Below are positions 1-7,721 of a stretch of 64,000 nucleotides of DNA, one piece after another. Position 1 is the stretch's first letter; the number at the start of each line of letters is the position of its first letter. Below the pieces are notes generated by a model. It was not told where the DNA came from and searched no databases. It saw only the letters and a program-made list of their open reading frames with translations. Location: contig CAVTFR010000014.1 of assembly GCA_963734025.1 (NCBI GenBank), forward strand, positions 124,001 to 188,000, in the 5' to 3' direction. Both the position numbers and the translations under genes were made by a program. Source of the stretch: JACVRW01 sp963734025. GTDB taxonomy: Bacteria > Actinomycetota > Thermoleophilia > Solirubrobacterales > Thermoleophilaceae.

Positions 1-107
1 GCCGCGAAGCCGGCCGCGACAAGCAGCCCGCCGACGGCGAGGACGCCCATGAGCGTCACAGTCGTGAAGCCGCGCTGGCCTCGAAGCTTGCGAAGTATCA
101 GATGCAT
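1..107 (-). CDS. prepilin-like protein, N-terminal fragment (runs off left edge)
   Basis: Only the first 35 or so codons lie in the window. They read as a short basic leader ending in a Gly-Phe-Thr-Thr-Val-Thr-Leu junction, followed by a hydrophobic helix. This is the layout of a type IV prepilin or pseudopilin N-terminus, although the usual Glu at +5 is not seen. The ATG at 107 overlaps the stop of the upstream prepilin gene by 10 bases, so translation is probably coupled. With the next two genes it forms a minor-pilin cluster. The C-terminal part cannot be assessed. Confidence 0.6.
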   Translation of the reverse strand, partial: MHLILRKLRGQRGFTTVTLMGVLAVGGLLVAAGFA

Positions 108-811
108 GCGGGTCCCTCCGAGGGCCTCGACGGGTCGGCGATGCGAACGTAGACGTCGCTCTCCATGGTCAGCGCGTCGCGGTCGCGCGGGCGCTCCTTG
201 TCAGGCAGCACGACGAAGCCGACCTTGACGAGCACGGTGGTCGCCTTCTGGTCCGCCGTCAGGTCGTTGCCGCCGTTCCTCAGCTGCTCCAGCTCGCCCG
301 GCCCACCGCCGAGCTTGAAGGCGTAGTAACGGAAGAAGTCACGCGGCGCGCCGCCGTCCCTGATCGGCTCGACCCGCCGGGCGAGGATGCGCTCCTCGCT
401 CGGGGTGTTCGAGAACGTGAGCAGGGGGTACTCGCCGTCACCGGGGTAGATCCGTTCGACGAGGTTCTTGTTCGGCGCGTCATAGAAGATGGTGCGGCGC
501 TGGATGTTCTTGCTGCCGTCGCTCAGGTCGGCATAGAAGGTCACCTGGCTGCCCGTGGCCCACGTGATCGGCTCCTCCTCGTCCCCGAGGCAGACCTGCG
601 AGCGCAGCTGGCGCTGGATCAGCTCCATCGCCTGGCGGCCGCGCTGCACCGCGTCCTGACGGTCGATGATCTCCTGCGAAGCCGAGCTCGCCCGGTCGAG
701 CAGCGTGAAGGCCGCCATCAGGAGGACGAGGCCGATGCTGATCGCGGTGAGCAGCTCGGTCAGCGTGAAGCCCGACTGGTCCGGGCCGAGGTTGCGCAGG
801 CGGCGGATCAT
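98..811 (-). CDS. PilW-like prepilin-type protein
   Basis: About 237 residues. The N-terminus has the prepilin cleavage motif: a basic leader, then Gly-Phe-Thr-Leu-Thr-Glu, with Glu at +5, then a hydrophobic helix (about residues 15-40). Prepilin peptidase PilD would cut after the Gly. The rest is a soluble pseudopilin head without close recognisable domains. I chose the ATG at 811, which gives a 4-base ATGA overlap with the upstream gene, over the GTG at 826. It lies between two other prepilin genes, as minor pilins PilV/PilW/PilX usually do, so a role in type IV pilus or pseudopilus tip assembly is likely. Confidence 0.72.
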   Translation of the reverse strand: MIRRLRNLGPDQSGFTLTELLTAISIGLVLLMAAFTLLDRASSASQEIIDRQDAVQRGRQAMELIQRQLRSQVCLGDEEEPITWATGSQVTFYADLSDGSKNIQRRTIFYDAPNKNLVERIYPGDGEYPLLTFSNTPSEERILARRVEPIRDGGAPRDFFRYYAFKLGGGPGELEQLRNGGNDLTADQKATTVLVKVGFVVLPDKERPRDRDALTMESDVYVRIADPSRPSEGPACI

Positions 812-2220
812 GGGCTCGTGGAGCACGCGCTGGGGCTCGTCGAGCCCGACGGCAGCCGTACGGTCGCTGTTCCGGGGTCGATGCCGGCGCCCGGCGAGGG
901 CGAGCCCGGCGGCGTGAGCTGTATGTCACGGGGGCTGTCCTGGCTCGTGCCGCCGAGGGGGAGCACGGCCGGGCCGGTGCTTTCACGCAGCCGGTTGTTG
1001 CGGCTGGCGCAGATCCGGTAGGTGCCGAAGGGGACGACGAAGGTGGCGAGGCCGGCGGCCGCGCCGCTCGTCCCGGTGTTCGCAAACGCGGTGAGCGACC
1101 CCGCCGTGCAGCCGGTGCCGGTGTCGCGCTGGCGGAGCGTCACGAGTGCGCTCGTGGCGTTCGAACTGTCGGAGTTCCGTACCCGGACGGTCACGCGCGC
1201 CATCTGGACGTTGACCGGCTTCAGGAAGTCGCCCGGGTCGAGCACGACTGAGCCCTTGCCGCCCGACGTCGAGAAGTAGCTCGCGTTCCAGAAGCCCGGG
1301 TTGTTCGCGCGGCACGTGCCGGCGTAGACGCCATAGCCGTCCACGAAGGGGAACAGGCCGTTGCTGTCGATCGTCGGCACCGCGCTGCCGCGCGTGAACG
1401 ACTTGGTGCCGCCCGGAAGCTTCGCGTTCGCGACGGTCATGGAGGACCAGGCGGCGGCGGTCCCGTCGGGCCGCTCGAAGCGGGCCCGCAGCGAGCCCGG
1501 CGGCTCGAGCTCGAGGTGCTTCAGGCTGGTCTTCGCAGGCTGGACGGTCACCTGGTTGGTGTTTCCGTCCTCGCCGCCCCAGCCGACGAGGCCGTTGACG
1601 TTCACCTCGTAGTTGCCGGCCGGGATCATGCCGAAGATCGCGCAGCCGACGTCGTTGGTGGAATCGGAGTAGTCGCTCGTCCCGTCGAGCGAGACCCCCA
1701 CGCCGGCGTGTGGGTTCCCGTCGCGGTCCGTCAGCTTGATTGCAGCGGTGCCGGAGGTGGCGCTGAACGCCCCGGGTGCCGGCGTCAGGAGGCTCACCTC
1801 ACGCACCGGAGTGTCCTCCGAGGCGGGGGAGTACGCGACCGAGGTGAGCTTCAGGTACTCGGCCGTGGTGTCGTCGTTCGTGCAGCTGATGAGGCCGCTC
1901 GCGTCGCGCACCCAGTCCGTCCGCGAGACGACCGTGTAGCTGACTCCGCCCATGTTCACGCTGCGCGTCTCGCGGTAGTTGGAGAGGTCGGTGATCTCGA
2001 ATGAGCGCAGACGCTCGATGTCCTGCTGCGCGAGCGTCGAGGAAACCGACCGCTGCCGGTTGCGTTCGCCGGTGTCGGCCGCACCGCTCATTCCGTCCAG
2101 AACGGCGAACGTGACGATCGCGAGCACGATCGCTCCCACCATCACCTCGACCAGCAGCGAGCCGCGCTCCGAGGACAGCGAAGGTCGGCGCGAGGCCGCG
2201 AAGGGTCGGCGGACAGCCAT
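808..2220 (-). CDS. PilV-like prepilin with carboxypeptidase-regulatory-like domain
   Basis: 470 residues. Residues about 18-45 read Glu-Arg-Gly-Ser-Leu-Leu-Val-Glu then a hydrophobic helix, a PilV-type class III signal with Glu at +5. Residues about 150-240 resemble a prealbumin-like / carboxypeptidase regulatory repeat (features such as DGTSDYSD and an IPAGNYEVNVNG turn), a fold common in surface adhesins. The C-terminus is Gly/Ser/Pro-rich. At 470 residues it is far longer than ordinary minor pilins (about 150-200), so it may act as a displayed adhesive tip protein. It is first in a translationally coupled three-gene run. The adhesin role is inferred. Confidence 0.65.
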   Translation of the reverse strand: MAVRRPFAASRRPSLSSERGSLLVEVMVGAIVLAIVTFAVLDGMSGAADTGERNRQRSVSSTLAQQDIERLRSFEITDLSNYRETRSVNMGGVSYTVVSRTDWVRDASGLISCTNDDTTAEYLKLTSVAYSPASEDTPVREVSLLTPAPGAFSATSGTAAIKLTDRDGNPHAGVGVSLDGTSDYSDSTNDVGCAIFGMIPAGNYEVNVNGLVGWGGEDGNTNQVTVQPAKTSLKHLELEPPGSLRARFERPDGTAAAWSSMTVANAKLPGGTKSFTRGSAVPTIDSNGLFPFVDGYGVYAGTCRANNPGFWNASYFSTSGGKGSVVLDPGDFLKPVNVQMARVTVRVRNSDSSNATSALVTLRQRDTGTGCTAGSLTAFANTGTSGAAAGLATFVVPFGTYRICASRNNRLRESTGPAVLPLGGTSQDSPRDIQLTPPGSPSPGAGIDPGTATVRLPSGSTSPSACSTSP

Positions 2221-2281
2221 CGAGACGCCTATCGGTGCCCCCCGACCATCCTTGAGCAGGCCGGGTGCGCGCTGGACGATC

Positions 2282-2287
2282 TAGCCT
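2282..2287 (+). promoter_or_regulatory. -10-like TAGCCT before the PPOX-family gene
   Basis: TAGCCT lies 12 nt upstream of the ATG at 2300 and there is no purine-rich ribosome site between them. This matches the pattern seen before several other genes in the window and suggests a leaderless or very short 5' end. No clear -35 is visible. Confidence 0.35.
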
Positions 2288-2299
2288 TTGCGGAAGCCC

Positions 2300-3268
2300 A
2301 TGACCGCCTCCCTTCCAGACGACGTGAAGCGGGTCTTCGAGACCTTCATCACGACCGAGTACACGACCGTCGACGGGCGCGGCCAGCCGATCTCCTGGCC
2401 GGTCACGCCCTACTACGAGCGCGGCGCCGCGTGCATCGATGTCACCACCGGGCTCGGCTACCCCAAGAAAGCCAAGGACGCTCGCCTCAACCCGAGAGTG
2501 TCGTTGCTGTTCTCCGACCCGACGGGATGCGGTATGGACGATGCCCCGCAGGTGCTGGTCCAGGGCACGGCCGACGTGGACGACCGAGACCTCGACGCGA
2601 ACCGGGATCGTTACATGCGCGAGTCCGTGGCGAAGCTGCCGGAGACCGTGAAGATCGCGCCGCCCAAGGCCCTGCAGGGCTTCTTCGACTGGTACTACAC
2701 ACGCATCTACGTGCACGTCCGGCCGGAGCGCGTCTACGTCTGGCCCGGCGGTGACGCGACGAACGAGCCGCAGCTCTTCGACGCGCACATGGAGGAGGTG
2801 CGCTCAGGCCACGACGAGGAGGCCGATGCGGCCCACGCGCCGGCCGAGGGCGGCCCGATGGCCTGGGACGAGCGGATGGACGAGCTCGGCGGCCACTATC
2901 CGCAGGCGGTGCTGTCGCTCGTGGCGCCCGACGGCTTCCCGTTCTCGGTGCGCCTGCCGATCTCGGTCGACCGCGCAGCACAGCGGATCCGGCTGGGCTC
3001 CGGTGTGCTCGGCCTGCCCGTGCAGCCGGGCCTCGCCTGCCTCACCGCGCACGACCATCACCCCGAGTTCCTCTGGCAGCGCAACTTCCAGGTGCGCGGC
3101 GACCTCGTGGAGGAGGACGGCGGCTGGGCGCTCGTCCCGCACAGGCTGATCGGCGGCTTCGAGCTGCCGCCCAGCTCGGTGATCGCAAAGTACCGCCTGA
3201 ACGCCGGCAAGATCATCCGCTACCGCAGGAAGGCGAAGCAGGAACTGCGAGAGCGAGTCCAGAAATAA
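2300..3268 (+). CDS. pyridoxamine 5'-phosphate oxidase-family (split-barrel) protein
   Basis: 322 residues from the ATG at 2300; a TTG at 2288 is in frame but less likely. The N-terminal half looks like a flavin/F420-binding split barrel (a run such as RLNPRVSLLFSDPTG). The second half also resembles a split barrel, with a DGFPFSVRLPI strand and the end of a second unit, so the protein may be a tandem of two PPOX-like domains. The cofactor (FMN or F420) cannot be read from sequence. It stands alone, divergent from the prepilin genes and convergent with the copper protein. The substrate is unknown. Confidence 0.6.
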   Translation: MTASLPDDVKRVFETFITTEYTTVDGRGQPISWPVTPYYERGAACIDVTTGLGYPKKAKDARLNPRVSLLFSDPTGCGMDDAPQVLVQGTADVDDRDLDANRDRYMRESVAKLPETVKIAPPKALQGFFDWYYTRIYVHVRPERVYVWPGGDATNEPQLFDAHMEEVRSGHDEEADAAHAPAEGGPMAWDERMDELGGHYPQAVLSLVAPDGFPFSVRLPISVDRAAQRIRLGSGVLGLPVQPGLACLTAHDHHPEFLWQRNFQVRGDLVEEDGGWALVPHRLIGGFELPPSSVIAKYRLNAGKIIRYRRKAKQELRERVQK

Positions 3269-3270
3269 GA

Positions 3271-3382
3271 CGAGACGCGAACTTCGCGCTTGAGGTCCGC
3301 TCCCCGGTGGCCGAAGCCTCCGGTTCTACGGGGCGAGCCTTACAACCTCTTGGCTTCGCTCTTTGCGCTCGGTCCGCGTCTC
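3271..3382. terminator. nested inverted repeats between convergent genes
   Basis: Between the PPOX-family gene and the secreted copper protein, CGAGACGCG (3271-3279) is complementary to CGCGTCTCG (3374-3382). Inside this, CGAAGCC (3312-3318) pairs with GGCTTCG (3352-3358), and a local hairpin CCGGTGGC-CGAA-GCCTCCGG sits at 3304-3323. There is no U-tract. A bidirectional terminator is the simplest reading, but the nesting would also fit a structured RNA. Nothing else is visible in the 200-base gap. Confidence 0.35.
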
Positions 3383-3471
3383 GCGCTGCATCCAAGCAAC
3401 GGCCGCAGGCACGGTCAATAGGCCCATACACGAGATCCCCGCTCTTTACGAAAAAAGGTTGCTAAGGACCG

Positions 3472-4932
3472 CTACTTCCTTCGTCCCTCCCGCCCCTTGA
3501 CCTTGATGGTGGCGGTCATGTCGACGGGATGGAGGCCGCAGAAGAGCTGGTAGGTGCCGGGCACCGTGAGCTTCTTCCTGAACGTGCGACCCTGCGACAG
3601 GTTCTTCGACGAGAAGCCGCGCGGCCCGTTGGCGAGGGTGATGTTGTGGAGCGTGGGGCCGTTGAAGCGCCAGGTGAGCGTCCCGCCCGCGCGTAGCGAG
3701 ACATTCGGCCGCCTGAAGAAGAGATCGCCCACCTCGATCGTGCCGCCCCTGCCCAGCGAGACGCGTTTCCCGGGCGGGGCGTCGATGTTCACGGCCCTGC
3801 CGCCGCGCCTGCCGACGATCGGCACGGTGAACGGTGGGGGCTTTGTCCGGCCCTTCGGCTTCTTCAGCTCGACGAGGTCGTTCGGCACCGCGCCGCACGG
3901 TTCGGTCACCGCGGGGTCGGGCGCGACGAACGCGACCATGATCCCCATCACCCGCGTGTGCGGCAGGCTCCCGTCGTAGCGCGACTCGAGCACGATCTTC
4001 TCGCCCGCCGCCAGCGGGACTCCGCGCGCCGAATAGAACCCGGTCATGTGGATCGGACCGGGCTCGTGGAGCACCGGTCTGACCTTGTAGAAGGGATGGT
4101 TCCTGCCGCCCCAGATCGGCCGCGACGTATAGACCTCGCTGTTGGGGCACGCAGGCCGGCGCAGGGCAAGAGCCTGGCCGCCGCCATGAACATGCCCGCC
4201 GGTGGCGACGAGCCGCCCCGCCTCCGGCATGCGGAAGACCATCTTGCGCGTGTTGACGGAGCCCTTGCGGCCGCCGCCGGGGACGTCGTAGATCGGATCG
4301 AAGCTGCAGTTGACCGCGTCGAGCCAGTAGGGCTTCACCGGTTGAAGGTCTGGCCGGGTGTCGACGGTCAGGTTGTACTCGACGTACGCCGTGTCCGTGA
4401 CCGACCGGTGGTTCATGAACATGTAGATGAGGCTCCACGTGTCCTGCTTGGCGAGCGGATAGCCGTAGCCGTCAGGCAGCTGCATCTCCAGCCGCTCCTC
4501 GCCCGCCGCGAAGAAGCGCTCCGCCGCGTTGGGGAGCATCGACATCGTGTCCCAGCTCTCGAAGCCACCGTTGCAGGTGGGGTCGCGCTTCTCCCCGAGC
4601 GCCTTACCGAGATTCGTGAAGACGATGTGATGCAGCATCAGCCGGTTGATCGGAACCTTCCTGCCGCTCGCGTCCACGAGGTCGACGTTCATGCTCGTCA
4701 CGAAGCCGTCCACCGCCGGCTTCGGCACGCCGACGATCAGCTCCTTGGTCAGCACCTGGAAGGGCGCGACCGTTACCGGACCCATCCGGCAGCGGTATTC
4801 GTGCTCGCTCCCCTGTGATCCGACCTCGACACACGAGCCGGCATTGTCCTGCTGGGCCGAGGCGGTCGCCGGAGCGAGGGCGAGAACGAGACAGGGGAGC
4901 ACGACGGCGAGGACGCCGAACCGGAATCGCAT
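3472..4932 (-). CDS. secreted copper protein: PHM-like monooxygenase fold plus C-terminal cupredoxin
   Basis: 486 residues from the ATG at 4932; the open frame continues upstream, but that part is shadow sequence. Residues 1-26 are a signal peptide ending ASA. Spaced His residues resemble the two copper sites of peptidylglycine alpha-hydroxylating monooxygenase: HH at about 101-102, His at about 175, HVH at about 247-249, and His-Met at about 295-296. The C-terminal 100 residues form a plastocyanin-like domain with type 1 copper ligands: the His of TLHNIT, then Cys, His and Met in FCGLHPVDM. This suggests an extracytoplasmic copper redox enzyme. Substrate and monooxygenase activity are inferred. 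It is divergent from the TetR gene. Confidence 0.6.
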   Translation of the reverse strand: MRFRFGVLAVVLPCLVLALAPATASAQQDNAGSCVEVGSQGSEHEYRCRMGPVTVAPFQVLTKELIVGVPKPAVDGFVTSMNVDLVDASGRKVPINRLMLHHIVFTNLGKALGEKRDPTCNGGFESWDTMSMLPNAAERFFAAGEERLEMQLPDGYGYPLAKQDTWSLIYMFMNHRSVTDTAYVEYNLTVDTRPDLQPVKPYWLDAVNCSFDPIYDVPGGGRKGSVNTRKMVFRMPEAGRLVATGGHVHGGGQALALRRPACPNSEVYTSRPIWGGRNHPFYKVRPVLHEPGPIHMTGFYSARGVPLAAGEKIVLESRYDGSLPHTRVMGIMVAFVAPDPAVTEPCGAVPNDLVELKKPKGRTKPPPFTVPIVGRRGGRAVNIDAPPGKRVSLGRGGTIEVGDLFFRRPNVSLRAGGTLTWRFNGPTLHNITLANGPRGFSSKNLSQGRTFRKKLTVPGTYQLFCGLHPVDMTATIKVKGREGRRK

Positions 4933-4991
4933 CACCCGCGGCAGTATAGGAGGGTTATTGCAGTTCGGCTGCAAGGAACTAAGCTTCCGGC

Positions 4992-5594
4992 ATCGACTCG
5001 CAGGGGACAGGCACCAAGGACGGGCGCACCGTACGCGCGGAGCGCACGCGCCAGGCGCTCCTCGACTCCCTCCTCGGCCTGCTCGACGACGGCGAGCTGC
5101 GGCCGACGGCGGAGCGCATCGCCGAGCGGGCCGGCGTCTCGGAGCGCTCGGTGTTCCAGCACTTCCCGGATCGAGAGGTCCTGTTCGAGGCCGTGGCGCG
5201 CCAGCAGTACGAGCGCGTCTTCGCGGAGCTCGAGCCGGTGGACCCCTCGCGCCCGCTCTCGGAGCGCCTCGACGCCTTCGTGGTCCAGCGCGCACGACTA
5301 CTCGAGCAGAGCGGCTCCGTGCGGCGTGCGGCGCTCCTCCTCGAGCACGAGTCAGATGTGGTTGCGGGCTGGCTCGACTCGTGGCGCCGCGCTGCGGCGA
5401 CCGAGGTCGAGCGCGTCTTCAGTCGCGAGCTCGAGCCGTACGAGCGCGGTGAGCGGGCCACGCTGCTGGGCGCGCTCGTGTCAGCCGCCTCCGGCCTTGT
5501 GTGGGAGGGCTACCGGGTTCACCAGCGCATGAGCGCGGAGCGGGCCGGTGCCGCGATGCGCCGGACGCTCTCCGCGCTACTCGGCGAGCGCTGA
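4992..5594 (+). CDS. TetR-family transcriptional regulator, start codon uncertain
   Basis: The C-terminal part and the helix-turn-helix are clear: TAERIAERAGVSERSVFQHF is a canonical TetR DNA-recognition unit, followed by FPDREVLFEAV. The frame is open from 4983 (TAA at 4980) but contains no ATG, GTG or TTG before the GTG at 5151, which would cut off the DNA-binding domain. I place the start at ATC 4992, giving about 200 residues, the family's usual length. CTG 5076 is another option, and a sequence error is also possible. It is divergent from the copper protein, which may be its target. Its end overlaps the HAD gene by 18 bases. Confidence 0.65.
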   Translation: MDSQGTGTKDGRTVRAERTRQALLDSLLGLLDDGELRPTAERIAERAGVSERSVFQHFPDREVLFEAVARQQYERVFAELEPVDPSRPLSERLDAFVVQRARLLEQSGSVRRAALLLEHESDVVAGWLDSWRRAAATEVERVFSRELEPYERGERATLLGALVSAASGLVWEGYRVHQRMSAERAGAAMRRTLSALLGER

Positions 5595-6203
5595 CTCGAT
5601 CTCGGGGATCGCCTGCCCGGCGTCCACGAAGCGCACGCCACTCATCCCGAGCGCCCGCGCCGCCTCGCAGTTGATCTCGAGGTCGTCGACGAAGACGCAG
5701 TCGCTCGCCTGGACCCCGTCGCCGAGGCGCTCGAGCGTGAGCTCGTAGATCGCCGGATCCGGCTTGCGCAGCCCGACGAACGCCGAGTCGACCACCACCT
5801 CGAAGAGCTCTTCGATCTCCGGCAGCTTCGCGCGCCACAGTGGCTCCCACTCGCGCACGTTGTTCGTGAGGAGCGCGGCTCGGGTGCCGCGGCCGCGCAG
5901 CTCGCGGATGAACTCGATCATCGGCCGGTTCGGGACGAGCCGCTCGAAGTAGAGCGAGCGCAGCCTGGTCAGGTCGAACCCGGTTTCCAGGTGGGCCTCG
6001 ATCCGCTCACGAAACTCGATCTCCGAGATCTCACCGCGCTCGAGCACGAACAGCGGGTGGTCGCCGTGCTCCTCGGTCGCCTTCGCCATCGCCATGCCCA
6101 GCTCCTCGAGTGAGATGCCGGATTCCTCCTGGTAAGCGAGGAAGCCCTCCTGCAGCGGTGAGGTGAGGACTCCGCCGAAGTCGCTGATCAGGACGCGCGT
6201 CAT
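5577..6203 (-). CDS. HAD-superfamily hydrolase (subfamily IA type)
   Basis: 208 residues. Motif I is DFGGVLTS near the N-terminus (nucleophile Asp about residue 8). Motif II is LLTNN, the Lys of motif III lies in LRKPDPAIYE, and motif IV is VFVDDLEIN. A helical cap lies between motifs I and II. The sequence resembles the N-terminal phosphatase domain of epoxide hydrolase-like HAD proteins. The second Asp of the usual DxD pair is Gly here (DFGG), as in that subgroup, so phosphatase activity is not certain. It is the last gene of a three-gene operon (FxsA, unknown, HAD) with 4-base overlaps. Confidence 0.78.
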   Translation of the reverse strand: MTRVLISDFGGVLTSPLQEGFLAYQEESGISLEELGMAMAKATEEHGDHPLFVLERGEISEIEFRERIEAHLETGFDLTRLRSLYFERLVPNRPMIEFIRELRGRGTRAALLTNNVREWEPLWRAKLPEIEELFEVVVDSAFVGLRKPDPAIYELTLERLGDGVQASDCVFVDDLEINCEAARALGMSGVRFVDAGQAIPEIESALAE

Positions 6204-6907
6204 GCGGCGGCGGGCGGCTCGGTGCGCGCCATGAGCTCGTACGCGCCGACGGCATCGCGGCCGTCGAGCCGCCAGCGGAAGATCGCGGCGTGCACCTCGA
6301 CCTCCTCGAGCTGGAGCGACGATCCGGCGACGACCACGCCCGAGCCGCGGCGCGGATACTCCTCCCCGCGCAGCCACAGCTCGAGCCCGGCGCTGCGCTG
6401 GCGGCCGTCGCCGTCGTAGACGGTCGAAAGGCGCGCCTGGTCCACCTCGACGAAGCGCCCCTCCTCGATCAGCACGGCGCCCACCCGCTCCTCGCCGTGA
6501 CCGAGCGCCCCGCGCGGCCGGCGCGCGAGTGCGAGCAGGGCGTGCCCGTCGTCGACGATCGCCGAGATCGTCCGGAGCGCGTCGAGCTCGTCCCAGCGCG
6601 GCGCCACCTCGGTCTCGGCGAGCGTGCCGAGGCTGTCGACGCGCCGGCCGGCCGCCTCGCCGCGCACGCGCACGAGCCGGGCGCTCAGGCCGCCGAGATC
6701 GGCGCGATCGGAGGCGACCTCGGCGTCGAGCGCCAGCTCGCCGTCCAGCTCCGCGTGCCATCCGCCGTCGCCTGCAGGCTCGATCGAGGCGCCCCCCAGC
6801 GCTCGCGGGCGCCGCCCCTCGAACAGGATCGTCGCGCCCGCTCGCGCCGTCCCATAGATCTCGTGGGCGGTGTCGAAGAACGAGAGCGCGAGCGCGGGTG
6901 CGCTCAC
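6200..6907 (-). CDS. conserved hypothetical protein
   Basis: About 235 residues from a GTG at 6907, which overlaps the FxsA stop as GTGA; its own stop overlaps the HAD start as ATGA. I do not recognise the family. The protein is mostly beta-strand-like, with alternating hydrophobic stretches, several WxAEL or RLVRVRGEA type strands and no signal peptide or membrane segment. The pattern recalls lipocalin or hydratase-like barrels, but there is no diagnostic motif. Codon use matches its neighbours. The tight overlaps imply co-translation with FxsA and the HAD protein. Confidence 0.6.
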   Translation of the reverse strand: MSAPALALSFFDTAHEIYGTARAGATILFEGRRPRALGGASIEPAGDGGWHAELDGELALDAEVASDRADLGGLSARLVRVRGEAAGRRVDSLGTLAETEVAPRWDELDALRTISAIVDDGHALLALARRPRGALGHGEERVGAVLIEEGRFVEVDQARLSTVYDGDGRQRSAGLELWLRGEEYPRRGSGVVVAGSSLQLEEVEVHAAIFRWRLDGRDAVGAYELMARTEPPAAA

Positions 6908-7389
6908 CCCTCGAGCCTCCTGGGCGGGGCCTCGTCGTGCTCCGTGGCCGTCCCGTCGACGTCGAAGTCGCCGCGACCAGGCGCCCGCCGGCGTGCCGCT
7001 CCCGGTCCTCCCACCACGCCGACCGATACGCGCTTGCCGAGCCGCCGCACGACGAGACGCCGGATCAGCGCGCGTGTGGGCGGGATCAGCAGCAGCAGGC
7101 CGACGATGTCCGTGAGGAATCCGGGCGTGATGAGGAACGCGCCGCCGAACACGACGAGCACCCCGTCGATGACCTCGCGGTGGGGCATCCTGCCCTCCGC
7201 GAGCGCCGCGTTGAAGCGGCCCCAGACGCTCCGTCCCTGGCTGAGCAGCAGCAGCGAGCCGAGCACCGAATCCGCCGCGAGCAGGAGAATCGTCCAGACC
7301 GCGCCGATCGCTTCGCCGACCTGCAGGATCACGTAGAGCTCGGCAAGCGGGACGATGATGAACACCGCGATCAGCAGCAGCAGCGGCAT
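6904..7389 (-). CDS. fxsA: FxsA family membrane protein
   Basis: 161 residues. The first 110 contain about four hydrophobic segments with the FxsA signatures PLAELYVILQVGEAIG near the N-terminus and ITPGFLTDIVGLLLLIPPTR around residues 85-105. The C-terminal 45 residues are hydrophilic and basic. E. coli FxsA is an inner-membrane protein known for relieving phage T7 exclusion; its ordinary role is unclear. It leads a three-gene operon and is divergent from the MIP18-type gene across only 25 bases. Confidence 0.85.
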   Translation of the reverse strand: MPLLLLIAVFIIVPLAELYVILQVGEAIGAVWTILLLAADSVLGSLLLLSQGRSVWGRFNAALAEGRMPHREVIDGVLVVFGGAFLITPGFLTDIVGLLLLIPPTRALIRRLVVRRLGKRVSVGVVGGPGAARRRAPGRGDFDVDGTATEHDEAPPRRLEG

Positions 7390-7395
7390 GGTTTG

Positions 7396-7405
7396 ACCCT
7401 ACTAT
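7396..7405. promoter_or_regulatory. overlapping divergent -10-like hexamers (fxsA / MIP18 gene)
   Basis: In the 25-base gap, TACTAT (7400-7405, plus) is 9 nt before the MIP18-family ATG. TAGGGT on the minus strand (7401-7396) is 6 nt before the fxsA ATG. The two hexamers overlap by two bases, so the two polymerase sites would be mutually exclusive or share opening. Leaders would be almost absent. Confidence 0.35.
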
Positions 7406-7414
7406 CCTCGTGCC

Positions 7415-7717
7415 ATGGCGACTTTGACCGTCGACGACGTCCAGGAAGCGCTGACCAACGTGATCGATCCCGAGCTCGGGCTCGACTTCGTGGAGCTCGG
7501 GCTCATCTACGACGTGGAGATCGAGGGCGCCGACGTCTTCGTGAGCTTCACGCTGACGTCGCCCGGGTGCCCGATCGGCCCGCAGGTCTCCGAGCAGATC
7601 GAGGAGTTCGTGAGCGAGCTCGACGGCGTGAACGCCGTCCATTCCAAGATGACCTTCTCGCCGGCGTGGACGCCGGACATGATGAGCGAAGAGGCGAAGT
7701 TCGCGCTCGGCTACTAG
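7415..7717 (+). CDS. MIP18/DUF59-family metal-sulfur cluster assembly factor
   Basis: 100 residues, the full length of the family. It has the DPELGLDFVELGLIYDVEI strand-turn segment (about residues 17-35) and the conserved Cys in LTSPGCPIG (about residue 52), as in SufT/PaaD/MIP18 proteins that aid delivery or insertion of Fe-S clusters. It acts in the cytoplasm. The gene is followed after 4 bases by a lipoate-ligase-like gene; lipoyl synthase is an Fe-S enzyme, so the pairing may be meaningful. Function is inferred from family membership. Confidence 0.83.
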   Translation: MATLTVDDVQEALTNVIDPELGLDFVELGLIYDVEIEGADVFVSFTLTSPGCPIGPQVSEQIEEFVSELDGVNAVHSKMTFSPAWTPDMMSEEAKFALGY

Positions 7718-7721
7718 CCGG

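Noticed and set aside
4933..5295. Upstream extension of the secreted copper protein's open frame
   Set aside because: It is Arg/Ala/Pro-rich antisense of the TetR gene and would bury a perfect signal peptide that begins at ATG 4932.
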